Source of the DNA: Paguma larvata
Lineage: Eukaryota > Chordata > Mammalia > Carnivora > Viverridae
Direction of reading: 5' to 3'
DNA length: 64,000 bases
Assembly (NCBI GenBank): GCA_030068075.1
Contig: CM057826.1
Span: forward strand, 49,010,558-49,074,557
The position numbers and the translations under genes were made by a program. Below the pieces are notes generated by a model. It was not told the DNA's origin and ran no database searches. It saw only the letters and a list, made by a program, of their open reading frames with translations. Shown one piece after another: positions 47,574-56,481 of the stretch (the first letter of the stretch is position 1; each line of letters opens with the position of its first letter).

Positions 47574-48020
47574 ATAAACATCCAAGTCCTATTGCTCCTT
47601 CTGGACCAGCATTGCCATCTCCTGTGCAAAGATGCTCCAGCCCCCAGCCGCAGAGCTCACTCCTTCCCCACGCCCTAGGCCACGCATCTGGATTTGTCTC
47701 AGGACTCACATCCTGGGTGCCGCGGGTTCTCTGCAGGCAGGTGTTTTGTCTCAGGACTTGACCGGAAGCTCTTTGGGGAAGGGTATAGGTCTCATGCCTC
47801 TGTGTTTCCTCAGTGTCAGGCCCACATGCAGGAGGTGCTTGGTGTGCTTTGGTTGATGGATGAGGGGGTGAACGAGTAAATAAGGGGCGATGAGAGCAAG
47901 GCTGGAGGGCAGAGCAAGGACGAAGTTCGGAGAGTGGGATGGCAGCGAGGCCTCAAAGGCGAAGGCCCTGCCATTGTCCTGGCTGGGAGCGGCAGTGGGC
48001 TTACAGCCAGCACTTCCCCA

Positions 48021-48033
48021 GGGTGACTAACCT
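48021..48033 (+). promoter_or_regulatory. FXR/RXR inverted repeat (IR-1) of the FABP6 promoter
   Basis: GGGTGA C TAACCT is an inverted repeat of nuclear-receptor half-sites with one spacer base. It lies about 155 bp upstream of the inferred start site. A bile-acid-response IR-1 at about -160 is the established FXR target of the FABP6/IBABP promoter in human and mouse, so position and sequence both fit. This explains bile-acid induction in ileum; binding itself is inferred. Confidence 0.82.
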
Positions 48034-48134
48034 CAGGGTTCTGCTCCTCTAGGTCCTGCCCACATCATAAAGCAGCAAGTGCTTCCTCTTCAGGGGCTGG
48101 AGAGAGGTGGGGTGACATAAGGGCCGAGCCCCAG

Positions 48135-48140
48135 CACGTG
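48135..48140 (+). promoter_or_regulatory. E-box CACGTG upstream of the FABP6 TATA-like box
   Basis: A perfect palindromic CACGTG sits 7 bp upstream of the TATA-like box. It could bind bHLH factors (USF, Myc/Max or clock class). Only the motif and its position are seen; a role in FABP6 expression is inference. Confidence 0.4.
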
Positions 48141-48146
48141 AAAGAG

Positions 48147-48154
48147 TTTATAAG
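48147..48154 (+). promoter_or_regulatory. TATA-like box of the ileal FABP6 promoter
   Basis: TTTATAAG lies about 80 bp upstream of the ATG. A start site near 48178 would leave a leader of about 55 nt, which suits the short 5' UTR of the ileal transcript. Confidence 0.7.
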
Positions 48155-48232
48155 CTGGGGCACCGGGCTCCTCAGAACCATGACCCTTCTCCCTCATCCC
48201 CCTGCTGTCTGCCGTCCAGCTCTCCCAGCAAC

Positions 48233-48299
48233 ATGGCCTTCAACGGCAAGTACGAGATCGAGAGTGAGAAGAATTATGACGAGTTCATGAAGCGCCTTG
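48233..48299 (+). CDS. FABP6: FABP6 coding exon 1
   Basis: The exon has 22 codons plus one base. It begins [18 protein letters not shown] and ends at CTTG, followed by a GTGAGT donor. It encodes the first beta strand and the start of the helical lid, with the FABP signature. The 5' leader from about 48178 is short. Confidence 0.97.
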
Positions 48300-51200
48300 G
48301 TGAGTGAGTGCGTGAGTACTCCTTCCCAGGGCTGGTCTGTCACAGCCAGCTTGGGACCAGGAACCCAAACTCTTTGAGGCCTGGAGGAGCTGAGTGACTA
48401 GTCCAAGGTCACACAGCCAGTAGTTAGTGAGTTAGTAGTGAGGTGGAAACTTGATTGGCTCATTCATTCATTCAAATATATACTGAACACCTGCTATATA
48501 CGCGGGCCAGCCTGTTGCTATGATGGGGTGCCTCAGCATGATGTGCCCAAGGTCACCCTATAACTTAGGTGCAGAGATCATTAGAACCCAGGGAGGGGGG
48601 CCACCACGTCCTGCCTGGGGAGAGGTGACCAAAGGGTTAGTATAGAGACCAGGTTTGAAAACCATGCATTCACTTGGCCACTCAACAAACACGGGCCTCT
48701 TCCTGTGCTAGGAACTATGGGCAGAGATGAAAGATGCCACTCCATTTGCAGCGCTGGGTGTGAGGGACCCACAGGACAGTGGCCCTGCCAATCCTGCAGA
48801 AATCTCGGTGCACTGTCTAAGTCTGAGGCAGCGCCACTGTCACGAGTCAGGGGACGGCCCCGGGGATCTCTGCCCTAGCTCCGGTGGCCAGAGAGGCCCT
48901 GAGAGCAGGGCACATGTGCCCTGGAGCCTTGGGGGAGACAACAGCCCTTCTGGGTCAACTATTGGGAGTGGCCCTGAAGAATCAGCGACTTGGCTTCCCC
49001 TACAACAGTCTCATGTGGAATGGAAGGGGGCCAGTCTTAACTGTAGACTCGGTTCTGCTGCTAGCCTCCACTAAGATGCTGAGAAGCGCCTTTCCTGCTC
49101 CGGGTCTTTGTTGCCTCATCTGTGAAATAAGAGCCTTAGGAGACAGCGTTGACGGTCCCATTTATTCAAGCACTTGGCAGTGAGCTTGGCAGTGTCTGTT
49201 ATATTTATGCTATGGTACTATCAGAAGAGCAGCTGTTATTTATTGTTAATTATATGCCAGGAGTTTTAGAAGACACTTATCACTTTAGTTTCAACTTTGC
49301 AACAGCCCTGTGCAAAGGGCCTATTATCCCCATTTTGTCGACGGAAACACTGACGCTCAGAGAGGTAGTGACTCATCCAAGCTCATGGTTCATGGTAGAA
49401 CAGAGATTTGTGCTCTGAACCATCGCACAAGCCAGCCACCAGGGAGGAAAGCCCTCTCCCGAAGCCACAGGTTGTAAGCAGCTCTTACACGGCCGCTCTA
49501 CTTGTCCCTGGGCCAGGCCTCCCCAGCGATGTTATTGAAAAGGGCCGAAACTTCAAGATTGTTACAGAGGTGCAGCAGGACGGGCAGAATTTCACCTGGT
49601 CCCAGCACTACCCGAGTGGCCACTCCATGACCAACAAGTTCACCATCGGCAAGGAATGTGACATGAAGACTGTGGGGGGCAAGAAGTTCAAGGTGAGAGG
49701 CCACTGGCTGCCATCCCTCCTTCCCTAAGCGTCAGGCTAACTTCTTGGTCTCAAGTGTGTCCTCTGGGGCTGTACCCCAAGCCGAGGCTTTGTTCTCAAG
49801 TCTAGCTTCCAGCCCTTAAGCCCTTGTGTTACTTGGCAACTTAACCACTCCTGGTTTTTAATGCTAACCCCATAATGGACACTGTAATGAAATTGTTAAA
49901 AATTGTTAACATTTGCCAAGCACCTAATATATCCCAGACACGTGCTGAATATTTCACACATATCAATGCAGTTAGGCCTACAAAGCTGCTACAATTACTA
50001 TCCCATTTTACAGAGGAGAGAGTTAGGCTGAGCCACGGGGTTAAACAGCACAGCTCCAGCAGTCTGGCTTCAGAGAGCACAACCATTTTTTCATGCTGCC
50101 TTCCAATGTAGCCTAGAGTTCAACGGCCCTAGAATCAGACTCATGTGGGTTTGAAACCACAATCTTACCTAAGAAAGAAGTAAAAGCTGACTGTCCTCAT
50201 TCTACCCAGCCTGGTCCCTCAGGTCTTCTGCCCATTCTGGGTCCCCTCTCTATAGCCGCAGCCATGACCATGCATACTTTGCTCCTTAGGTTGCCCCAGT
50301 GGAGAAGTAGTAGCTATAATGTTCATCTTCTGTCACTTGTGTATTTAGAAAATTTAACAATTTCTTGCGATGTCTTTCTGAGTCAGCACATATTGATTTG
50401 CCTTATTCTTTTTAATGCTTGCATAGTATCTTACATTACGGAAAGCCTATCATTCATTTAACACTCCCTCATTGATAGATACTCAGGTTATTTGCCGGAC
50501 AGTCCAGATTGGATATTTAGGTTGTTTACAATTACAAACAACACTGCAGTCCACATCCTTGGATGACATCATCGTCATCCTATCAGTGAGGATAGTAACT
50601 AACTCCATAGCTAACAAGGCGTGCTCGCCATGTGCCAGGCAATGTGCCAAGCACTTTATACGTGTCATATGAAATTTCTTAATCCTCATAACAACTCTGA
50701 TGTAGGCATGGTGACTACTCCCACTTTAGAGGTGAGAAAGCTGAGGCACAGCAAGGTTGAGCCACTCGTGCTTATTACCTGTATCTTCAGATATAGGTCC
50801 TTGTATATCTACAAGGCAAACTAAATCCTAGAGGGGGCTGCTATGGCTGCAGGTAGCCCTTCTTCCCTGGGAGGCTGGCCTGCATTTGGGGGCCTCTGCC
50901 ACCTTGGGCTGTTATGTTTCCTTCCCAGGCCACCGTGCAGATGGAGGGCGGGAAGATAGTGGCAGACTTCCCCAACTATCACCACACCTCGGAGATCGTG
51001 GGTGACAAGCTGGTAGAGGTGAGTGTCCTGCTGGCTCCTGAGACAATGATGAGAACACTTTTCTGCCTCCAGCCATGGCCCCTGAGAGCCGGGCCTCTGG
51101 GTCCTGGCTCTGTGAGCATGTCCCACATGCCAGGCTCTGTGCTGAGTGCCCAGTGTACATCATCTGGTTTGTTCTTCACAGCAATCTGTTAGGCAGGGAT

Positions 51201-53535
51201 TTTTATCTCCACCTTCTGGGTGAGGGACTGAGGCACGGGGGGGGCGGGGGCCGCTAATCGGTAAGCTGGAGGGCCCCTAGCTTCTATGACAGTCCTGGGG
51301 ATTGATGCTTGGCAGTCTGGCTCTGCCACCACAGGGGCACAAGTGGGGAAGCCCATGGGACCCTCCCCAGAATTTAAATGAAGTGGGGATTCCAGGCGGG
51401 CTCTGCAAGGGCAGCCACCACACTGCTCCACTTCTGCCAGGCCCTTCCTGCTAGACCTCCTCCCATCCAAGTACTAACCAGGCCTGACCCTGCTTAGCTT
51501 CCGAGATCAGACGAGATCGGGCGCGTTCAGGGTGGTATGGCCGTAGACCCTGCTAGACTTCCTGATTTTTCAAGAGAAGCTGGAAATTTGCACTTTGTGA
51601 AATCTCCAGACAATTAAACATTGGCATTGAATCAACCCTTTTAAAAAAATGCAGGCAGGGCTAACACACACATCTGTGGACGGCTCCTTCCCACACTTGG
51701 TGCTCTGTAAACACAGGTTGAAGGCCCATTTCTTCTTCCCAGGGGAAAGAAATGGATGTGAAATGAAAAGCAAAAGGAAGGCATTTCCACACTTCATTCC
51801 CCACCCTGTGAGCCTATGTCCTGGGCTAGAGCTCCCTGAGGTCCAGTCTGCCCTCCCCGAGGCTCTCCAGAAGGGAAGCGATGAGGGAGGCAGGGTTTGC
51901 CACCTCCTTGCTGCGCCCTTCTCCTCTCTCTCTTTCTCTATCTCTCCTCTGTTTTCTTGTTTTCCTCATCTCAAACCCAGTCTAGAGGCCCAATACTTCT
52001 CAGTATTCGCATCTTACAGACAGGCCATAGAGGCTCGGAGACAACAGGTAACTTGTCCAAAGCCACACAGCTAGTTTGTGCTGGAGGCAGGTTCTGAGGG
52101 CTGACTTCTAGATGAGGCTCTCTGCCAGCTCGTCCCTGGTTGGCGGGTCTCTAGATGCCCAGTGTTGTAAAAAATATATAAAAGAACAAAAGTGACTGTC
52201 CATTTTTTCCTGGATGGAAATTGATCTCTGAAAGAATCTGGTAAAAGCTTTTGACACATTTTTACATTTAATGTCAGTCAGTGGGTTCTGACTCCCAGAA
52301 GCAAAGCTCGCCGGCCTGTGAGGTGTGTGGGGAGAACCCAGGGCAGGTGAACCAGAAGCAGGTTTGTGCCCAACGGGAGGATCGATCTTCCCAAACTGAA
52401 CAATTCTTAGGGTCCTGACCATGGAGCCTGTGAGCAGTGCTCAGAGTTCAGGGTGTCACGTACACACACACACGTGCACGCACACACCCATACAGGCGCA
52501 TATGCACGTATGCACAAGGGCACTGGCATGCACACACACACACATGCACATGCACACGGACTAGTACAAGAGAGAAGCTGTCTCGGTGGCATTTCTCCTG
52601 TTTCTAGCAGCCGGAACCATCCTGCACATCTGTGTCCTCCACCAGCAGGGAGTGCGTTAGGTGGGCATCCATTCTCCCCTCCAGGCCGCCATCAGCACCC
52701 CTTGCCGTGTTCTCACCATCGCTCTAGTCAAGTCCCAGCCTCCTTCCCGCTGGCAGCTCCCCCTCTGCTCCAACCTGCTCCATGTATAAATCACACCTCA
52801 CATCACACTGCTGCTCTTGACGAAACTCCACGCCACCTGCCCAGTCCCGTGAGAAGGCAGCCTCCTCTGTCGAGTATCAGCACCAACTGACGATACGCGC
52901 GTGCCCCACAATGCTGGGTCCCCGATGGCCTCGAGCCCAGGACACAGCACGTGGCGGGCCTTCACTGAACAGCATCCTCTCTCCTGCCTCTCTCAAGACA
53001 CCTTGCACTTTCCCTGGGGGCAGGGACCCTATCTTCCCAACACCGAACACAGGTGCCCCATAAATGCTGTGCGCGGTGGTTGATGTGGCCTCTCGATCTT
53101 AGAGGGCTTACAAGTAAGTCTTGACTCCTCCAGACTTCAGTTTTCCCATCTGTACAATGGGTACAACCCTACAGCACTGCTGGGAGGATTAAATGGCATA
53201 ACACAAGGCAGGTGCCTAAAGTGAGCAAACTTCAATGAGCAGATAGGTGGAAGGTTATATGACAAAAAGCCACATCAGCCCTAACATCTGGTTAGCACTT
53301 TTGCCACATAGAGTGTGCACAGTGACTCATGTAACAAATTGGGAAACTGAGGCTCAGAGGAGTGGTGCAACCCACTCACTACTACTCAGGGCTGGGACCG
53401 GAGGCCAGTCCTCCCCAAGCTGTGCCCCGTATCACTTAGCAGCCCCTGCACTGACTCCCTCTGTTCTGCTCCTTCTTTCAGATCTCCACCATCGGAGGTG
53501 TGACCTACGAACGTGTGAGCAAGAGGCTGGCTTGA
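48233..53535 (+). CDS. FABP6: FABP6, ileal bile-acid-binding protein (gastrotropin), complete 4-exon gene
   Basis: Joining 48233-48299, 49517-49692, 50929-51018 and 53482-53535 gives 387 nt, i.e. 128 residues plus TGA, the usual FABP6 length. FABP6 is a cytosolic beta-clam lipid-binding protein that carries conjugated bile acids across ileal enterocytes. The fatty-acid-binding-protein signature lies at residues 5-22 (G5, Y7, N14-Y15-D16, L22). Residues known to line the bile-acid cavity of the family are present: W50, Q52, Y98, H99 and R122 (numbering with Met1). The C-terminus reads [13 protein letters not shown], typical of FABP6 and not of FABP1/2. Intron phases are 1, 0, 0 after codons 22, 81 and 111, the conserved pattern of the intracellular lipid-binding family. 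All three introns are GT-AG. The ATG is the first in the short exon-1 leader. No frameshift or premature stop is seen, so the gene looks intact. The family assignment is very secure. Confidence 0.97.
49185..49425 (-). mobile_element. MIR in FABP6 intron 1, 90 bp before exon 2
   Basis: CTGTGCAAAGGGCCTATTATCC and GACGCTCAGAGAGGTAGTGAC. A second, weaker copy lies at 48365-48450 and a forward trace at 49080-49150. Confidence 0.7.
49517..49692 (+). CDS. FABP6: FABP6 coding exon 2
   Basis: The acceptor is CTGGGCCAG and the donor is AAG|GTGAGA. The 176 nt cover residues 23-81 ([16 protein letters not shown] onward), which include the second lid helix and W50/Q52 of the ligand cavity. The first two bases complete the split Gly23 codon from exon 1. 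Confidence 0.97.
49895..50780 (-). mobile_element. Two reverse MIRs in FABP6 intron 2
   Basis: Copies at 49895-50085 (CATTTTACAGAGGAGAGAG) and 50595-50775 (CCAAGCACTTTATACGTGTC), with an old L1-type fragment between them. Confidence 0.65.
50205..50560 (-). mobile_element. Old L1/HAL1-type fragment in FABP6 intron 2
   Basis: TTTTTAATGCTTGCATAGTATC and TTTAGGTTGTTTACAATTAC, then TACAAACAACACTGCAGT, is the reverse of an old L1 3' region. Confidence 0.6.
50929..51018 (+). CDS. FABP6: FABP6 coding exon 3
   Basis: The acceptor is TTTCCTTCCCAG and the donor is GAG|GTGAGT. Exactly 30 codons encode residues 82-111 ([19 protein letters not shown] onward). Y98 and H99, which contact bile acid in studied FABP6 proteins, lie here. 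Both ends are phase 0. Confidence 0.97.
51105..51262 (-). mobile_element. MIR in FABP6 intron 3
   Basis: CATGCCAGGCTCTGTGCTGAG and GGTGAGGGACTGAGGCACGG. Further MIR traces in this intron lie at 52005-52100, 53105-53215 (+) and 53290-53440. Confidence 0.6.
51447..51456 (+). repeat. Target-site duplication, left copy, of the 5S retropseudogene
   Basis: CCTGCTAGAC is repeated exactly at 51549-51558. Four more bases match with one mismatch (CTCC versus TTCC). The pair brackets the 5S fragment closely. Confidence 0.8.
51460..51548 (-). pseudogene. 5S rRNA retropseudogene, 3'-truncated and tailless
   Basis: The reverse strand begins GTCTACGGCCATACCACCC and continues colinear with mammalian 5S rRNA through the A-box and C-box region to GGATGGGAG, about nucleotides 1-89 of about 120. 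The last third is missing and no poly(A) follows. Apart from one transition or so it matches the functional sequence. The fragment is bounded by direct repeats (51447-51460 and 51549-51562), so it arrived by retroposition. It lies in FABP6 intron 3, antisense to the gene. It is not a working 5S gene because its 3' part and terminator are absent. Confidence 0.9.
51549..51558 (+). repeat. Target-site duplication, right copy, of the 5S retropseudogene
   Basis: CCTGCTAGAC begins directly after the first base of the 5S sequence (51548 on the - strand). Confidence 0.8.
52461..52556. repeat. CA-rich microsatellite in FABP6 intron 3
   Basis: Interrupted CACACA/TGCACG units over about 95 bp. Confidence 0.9.
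52680..53090 (+). mobile_element. L2 fragment in FABP6 intron 3
   Basis: CACACTGCTGCTCTTGACGAAAC, CTTTCCCTGGGGGCAGGGACC and CCCCATAAATGCTGTG follow L2 order. Confidence 0.5.
53482..53535 (+). CDS. FABP6: FABP6 coding exon 4 and stop
   Basis: The acceptor is CCTTCTTTCAG. Seventeen codons ([17 protein letters not shown]) are followed by TGA at 53533. It supplies R122 and the last beta strand that closes the barrel. Confidence 0.97.
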   Translation: MSTIGGVTYERVSKRLA

Positions 53536-53573
53536 GCAAGCAGGCGGGGGCTCTCAGGGGCTGCAAAGCCACC

Positions 53574-53579
53574 AGTAAA
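53574..53579 (+). terminator. FABP6 poly(A) signal, AGTAAA variant
   Basis: AGTAAA occurs 39 bp after the stop codon. No AATAAA is present nearby, and a GT/T-rich stretch (TGTTTGTT, then TTTGTCTTTGTGTTTTG) follows from about 53605, as expected for a cleavage site near 53595-53600. The 3' UTR would be only about 65 nt. Confidence 0.65.
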
Positions 53580-53600
53580 AGCTGGGATAAGAACAGACAT

Positions 53601-55149
53601 CCTGTTTGTTCCAAACCTCTTTGTCTTTGTGTTTTGTTTTTTGCGATCTGGGGGCAGTTTCTTGCTGGCTGGGGGTGGGACAGCACCGAGGATGGCTGCA
53701 CAGGCCAAACCTTGGCCTGAGACCCCCTGTGCAGTCTGGCAACATGGCAGAGGGAGGCTTGAATGTGGACTGCAATACTCCCGACCCCCCGTGGAGGCAG
53801 CCGAAGGTGGTGTTCAAGAAGCATGGTGGCCACACTTCCATGTGCCCTCGTCCCAGCTTGCCACCCACCTTTGTGTGGGTAGGGAGACAGGGCTCCTTTA
53901 GAGAGACGGATGTCACCTGGGAAAGATAACACACTGACTCTCACACGGGCCACAGGGCAAGTGTATCAGATGGTGGAGTAGGAGTGGCACTTCCAGGAAA
54001 GGGCTGTGTGGCTGGGCTCCAAGGCTGGCAGACAAAGGAGGGACATACCAGGGCTTAGCCAGGAAGTTGTTTTGGCATGGCGGTGGCTCTGCTAATTGGC
54101 TGTGGAGGCATCCTTCTGGGCCTCAGTTTACCTAGTGGTACAAAGGGGGACCAGAAGGACCAATGAGGGGCTGAGGAGAAATGAGAGAGTATGAGCTGGC
54201 CAAGGGGCCATGGGAGGGACAAGAGGGACTAGGAGGGAATAGGATGTCCTGGTTTGGACAGTGGTACCCTGGAAAAACTGTGAGGGGCTTTGGCTGGCTG
54301 GGAAATGTGGTCAGAAGGGTCATTCTGACTTCCTGGTGGGTGCCTGGAGCCTGGCCCAGGATTCTGAGGCAGCGTCTGGGTCATCCCTGCCTGATTATGC
54401 ATCTGTCCAGGGCATGGGAGTGGAGGACTGGGGTCGGCTTGCCCCCTGGCTAGATAATCCCTAACCCAGAGCACAGAATGGACCCTTTTCCCTTCTTCTC
54501 TCCCCTTGGCAGTGTTCCTCACCTTGACTTCTTACCCTATATTTTTCTGTATGACATTTCACTTATTTTTGCTACAATGGAAACTTTACATCACTTCTAT
54601 ATATGGAAAGCCAACATCATTTGCCGTAAATAGATGAAAACTAACAAAAAAGCCAAAACTGAACAACAGTGAGATCCTGTTGCCTGCCCAAAGCCCTGAA
54701 CCTATGGCCTCCCTCTGTGAAGAGAGACATGTAGCAGACACAACAGCATCAAGTGGGCAGTGTTTTCCTTGACTAATCAGAATTACCACAAGGCTACTAA
54801 AAAAAAAAAAAACATACTCACTACAAGAGCCGATTATCTAAATTATCTTGAATGTCCAAGTCCCAGATATGGGGCATTAGAAATAAGGTTTGCTCAATGC
54901 CCTACACAGGGTCCGGCACACAGCAAGTGCTTCATAAATGCCACCTGACCAAGGCCCTTCCAGCCCGTGTAATGTACAGGCTTTCACTGTCACGGGCCAT
55001 CCTCAGCCTAGACAGATGGCACGGCCCAGCTTACTGGCAGCTCCCTCCTGCCTCCTCCCACATTGTGCCCTGAAACTTGTTTATCTTCCCAAGAACAGCA
55101 CTCAGCCTCCCCCCACCCCCTACCAAGGCAAGACCCCTTGCATTCCAGC
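53601..55149. other. Downstream flank of FABP6, no gene recognised
   Basis: Frames of 100-170 codons on both strands at 53430-53950 overlap the FABP6 last exon or its flank and have no homologous domain. Confidence 0.5.
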
Positions 55150-55315
55150 GTTTTGCCAAGACTTATTGCTAATTAAGTGAACTAGGTAAGCATTAAATTA
55201 AACTAGCAGTGTTGCTGTTTCCCCTCCAGACTGAATAATTACTCATAATGAGCTTGGATAATAAGTCTCTAAATAACAGAGAGTTAGCCATAATTAGGCT
55301 GAAAATTGAGAGATT
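55150..55315. promoter_or_regulatory. AT-rich candidate conserved noncoding element B
   Basis: The stretch contains CTAATTAAG, CATTAAATTAAAC, GAATAATTACTC, ATAATGAGC and CATAATTAGG in 165 bp and no recognised repeat. A purine-rich tract follows directly. It shares short blocks with element A (ATAATTACT, ATGAGCTT, GTTAGCCA), in the same order. Enhancer function is inference. Confidence 0.35.
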
Positions 55316-55445
55316 GAGAGAAAGCGAGAGGAGGAGGAAGGGAGAGGAGAGAGGATAGAAGAGAAAAGAAGAGGAGAGAAGGGGCAGGGAGAGAGGGAGG
55401 CAGGGAGAGGGATGAGGAGGAGGAGGAGGGAGAGGAGAGAGATTG
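55312..55445. repeat. Polypurine (AG/AGG) tract, about 130 bp
   Basis: Almost pure purine on the + strand, next to AT-rich element B. It could form triplex DNA under supercoiling, which is inference. Confidence 0.85.
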
Positions 55446-55554
55446 ATAGTCTTTAGTCTGGCAACTTATTCAAGGACGAATTCAAATTGTTAGCAGGGGA
55501 GAAATTCTTAAGCCAGTGTTGTTATAGATTCACAGAGTTAGAATAGCAGGACCT

Positions 55555-55800
55555 CAGAGCCCACCTAGTTTAAACTCTGTATTTCACAGATAGGGAAACA
55601 GAGACGCAGAGAGGGGAAGCCATTTGCCCAAGGTCACACAGTAGAGAGTGAGTGTCTGATAATTGCCAGGGTTTGAATCCCTCTTCTATCATCTAGAAGC
55701 TGTGTCACCTTGGGCTAAGTTCATCCATTCCTCTGGTCTGTTTCCTCACCTGAAAGTGGGGATAATGATTGTACTTAGAGAGCTGTCATGCTATAATCAC
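55555..55800. mobile_element. Two MIRs, back to back
   Basis: A reverse copy (GCCCAAGGTCACACAGTAGAG) is followed by a forward copy (GCTGTGTCACCTTGGGC). Confidence 0.7.
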
Positions 55801-56231
55801 TAAATACTAGCTGCTGCCACCATGACCACCGTCACCTCCATCGTCACCACTGTCATTCTCAACCAGTGTGATGAAAGGGCTAGCTGCCTCCTTCACTAAC
55901 TCAAGGCATGTGGGCAAGCTGCCGGATTTCTGTGTCTTACCTTGTCCGTGTGTAAAATGGGCCCATGAGAACTCCCCATCCTTTACAAGGGTGTTGCAAG
56001 GATAAAGTGTAAAAACCCAAGTTCATTGGCTTCCAAAAAGAGAAGGCTTTATCATTTTTCTGCACTGTTCAAGATGCTACAGTGACTCCCCCTTCACAAG
56101 CCTCAGTTCCGGTGCCCTTTACCCCAGCCATGACCTGCAACCTGACCCTTGGGAGTCATCTCCTTCACTCTGCCAGGGCAACTGTCTACCAAGCTCATCT
56201 GGTGGACCAGGGGTTTTCAAAGGCATCTTTA

Positions 56232-56445
56232 AATTTTTTTGTTTATTCATTTTTGAGAGAGAGAGAGAGAGAAAGCATGAGAGCCGGGAAGAGACAGAGA
56301 AAGAGGGAAACACAGAATCTGAAACAGGCTCCAGGCTCTGAGCTCTCTACACAGAGCCTGATGCAGGGCTCAAACTCATAAACCGTGAGTTCATGACCTG
56401 AACCGAAGTCGGACGCTTAACCCACTGAGTCACCCAGGAGCCCCT
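56232..56445 (-). mobile_element. Cat-type SINE beside the CTCF-like site
   Basis: A reverse copy; AAAGGCATCTTTAAA and GAAAGCATCTTTAAA flank it, and the second lies 6 bp before the CTCF-like site. Confidence 0.9.
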
Positions 56446-56466
56446 CGAAAGCATCTTTAAAGACCA

Positions 56467-56481
56467 CCACTAGGTGGCGCT
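56467..56481 (+). promoter_or_regulatory. CTCF-like site between FABP6 and CCNJL
   Basis: CCACTAGGTGGCGCT matches the CTCF core with at most one weak position, again in + orientation. It lies just right of a SINE insertion, 2.9 kb past the FABP6 end. Confidence 0.65.

Noticed and set aside
51460..51548. Functional 5S rRNA gene
   Set aside because: The last third is missing, there is no T-run terminator, and target duplications show it is a retrocopy.
53432..53953. 173-codon frame on the - strand overlapping FABP6 exon 4
   Set aside because: It is partly the shadow of the real exon and has no domain or - strand gene context.
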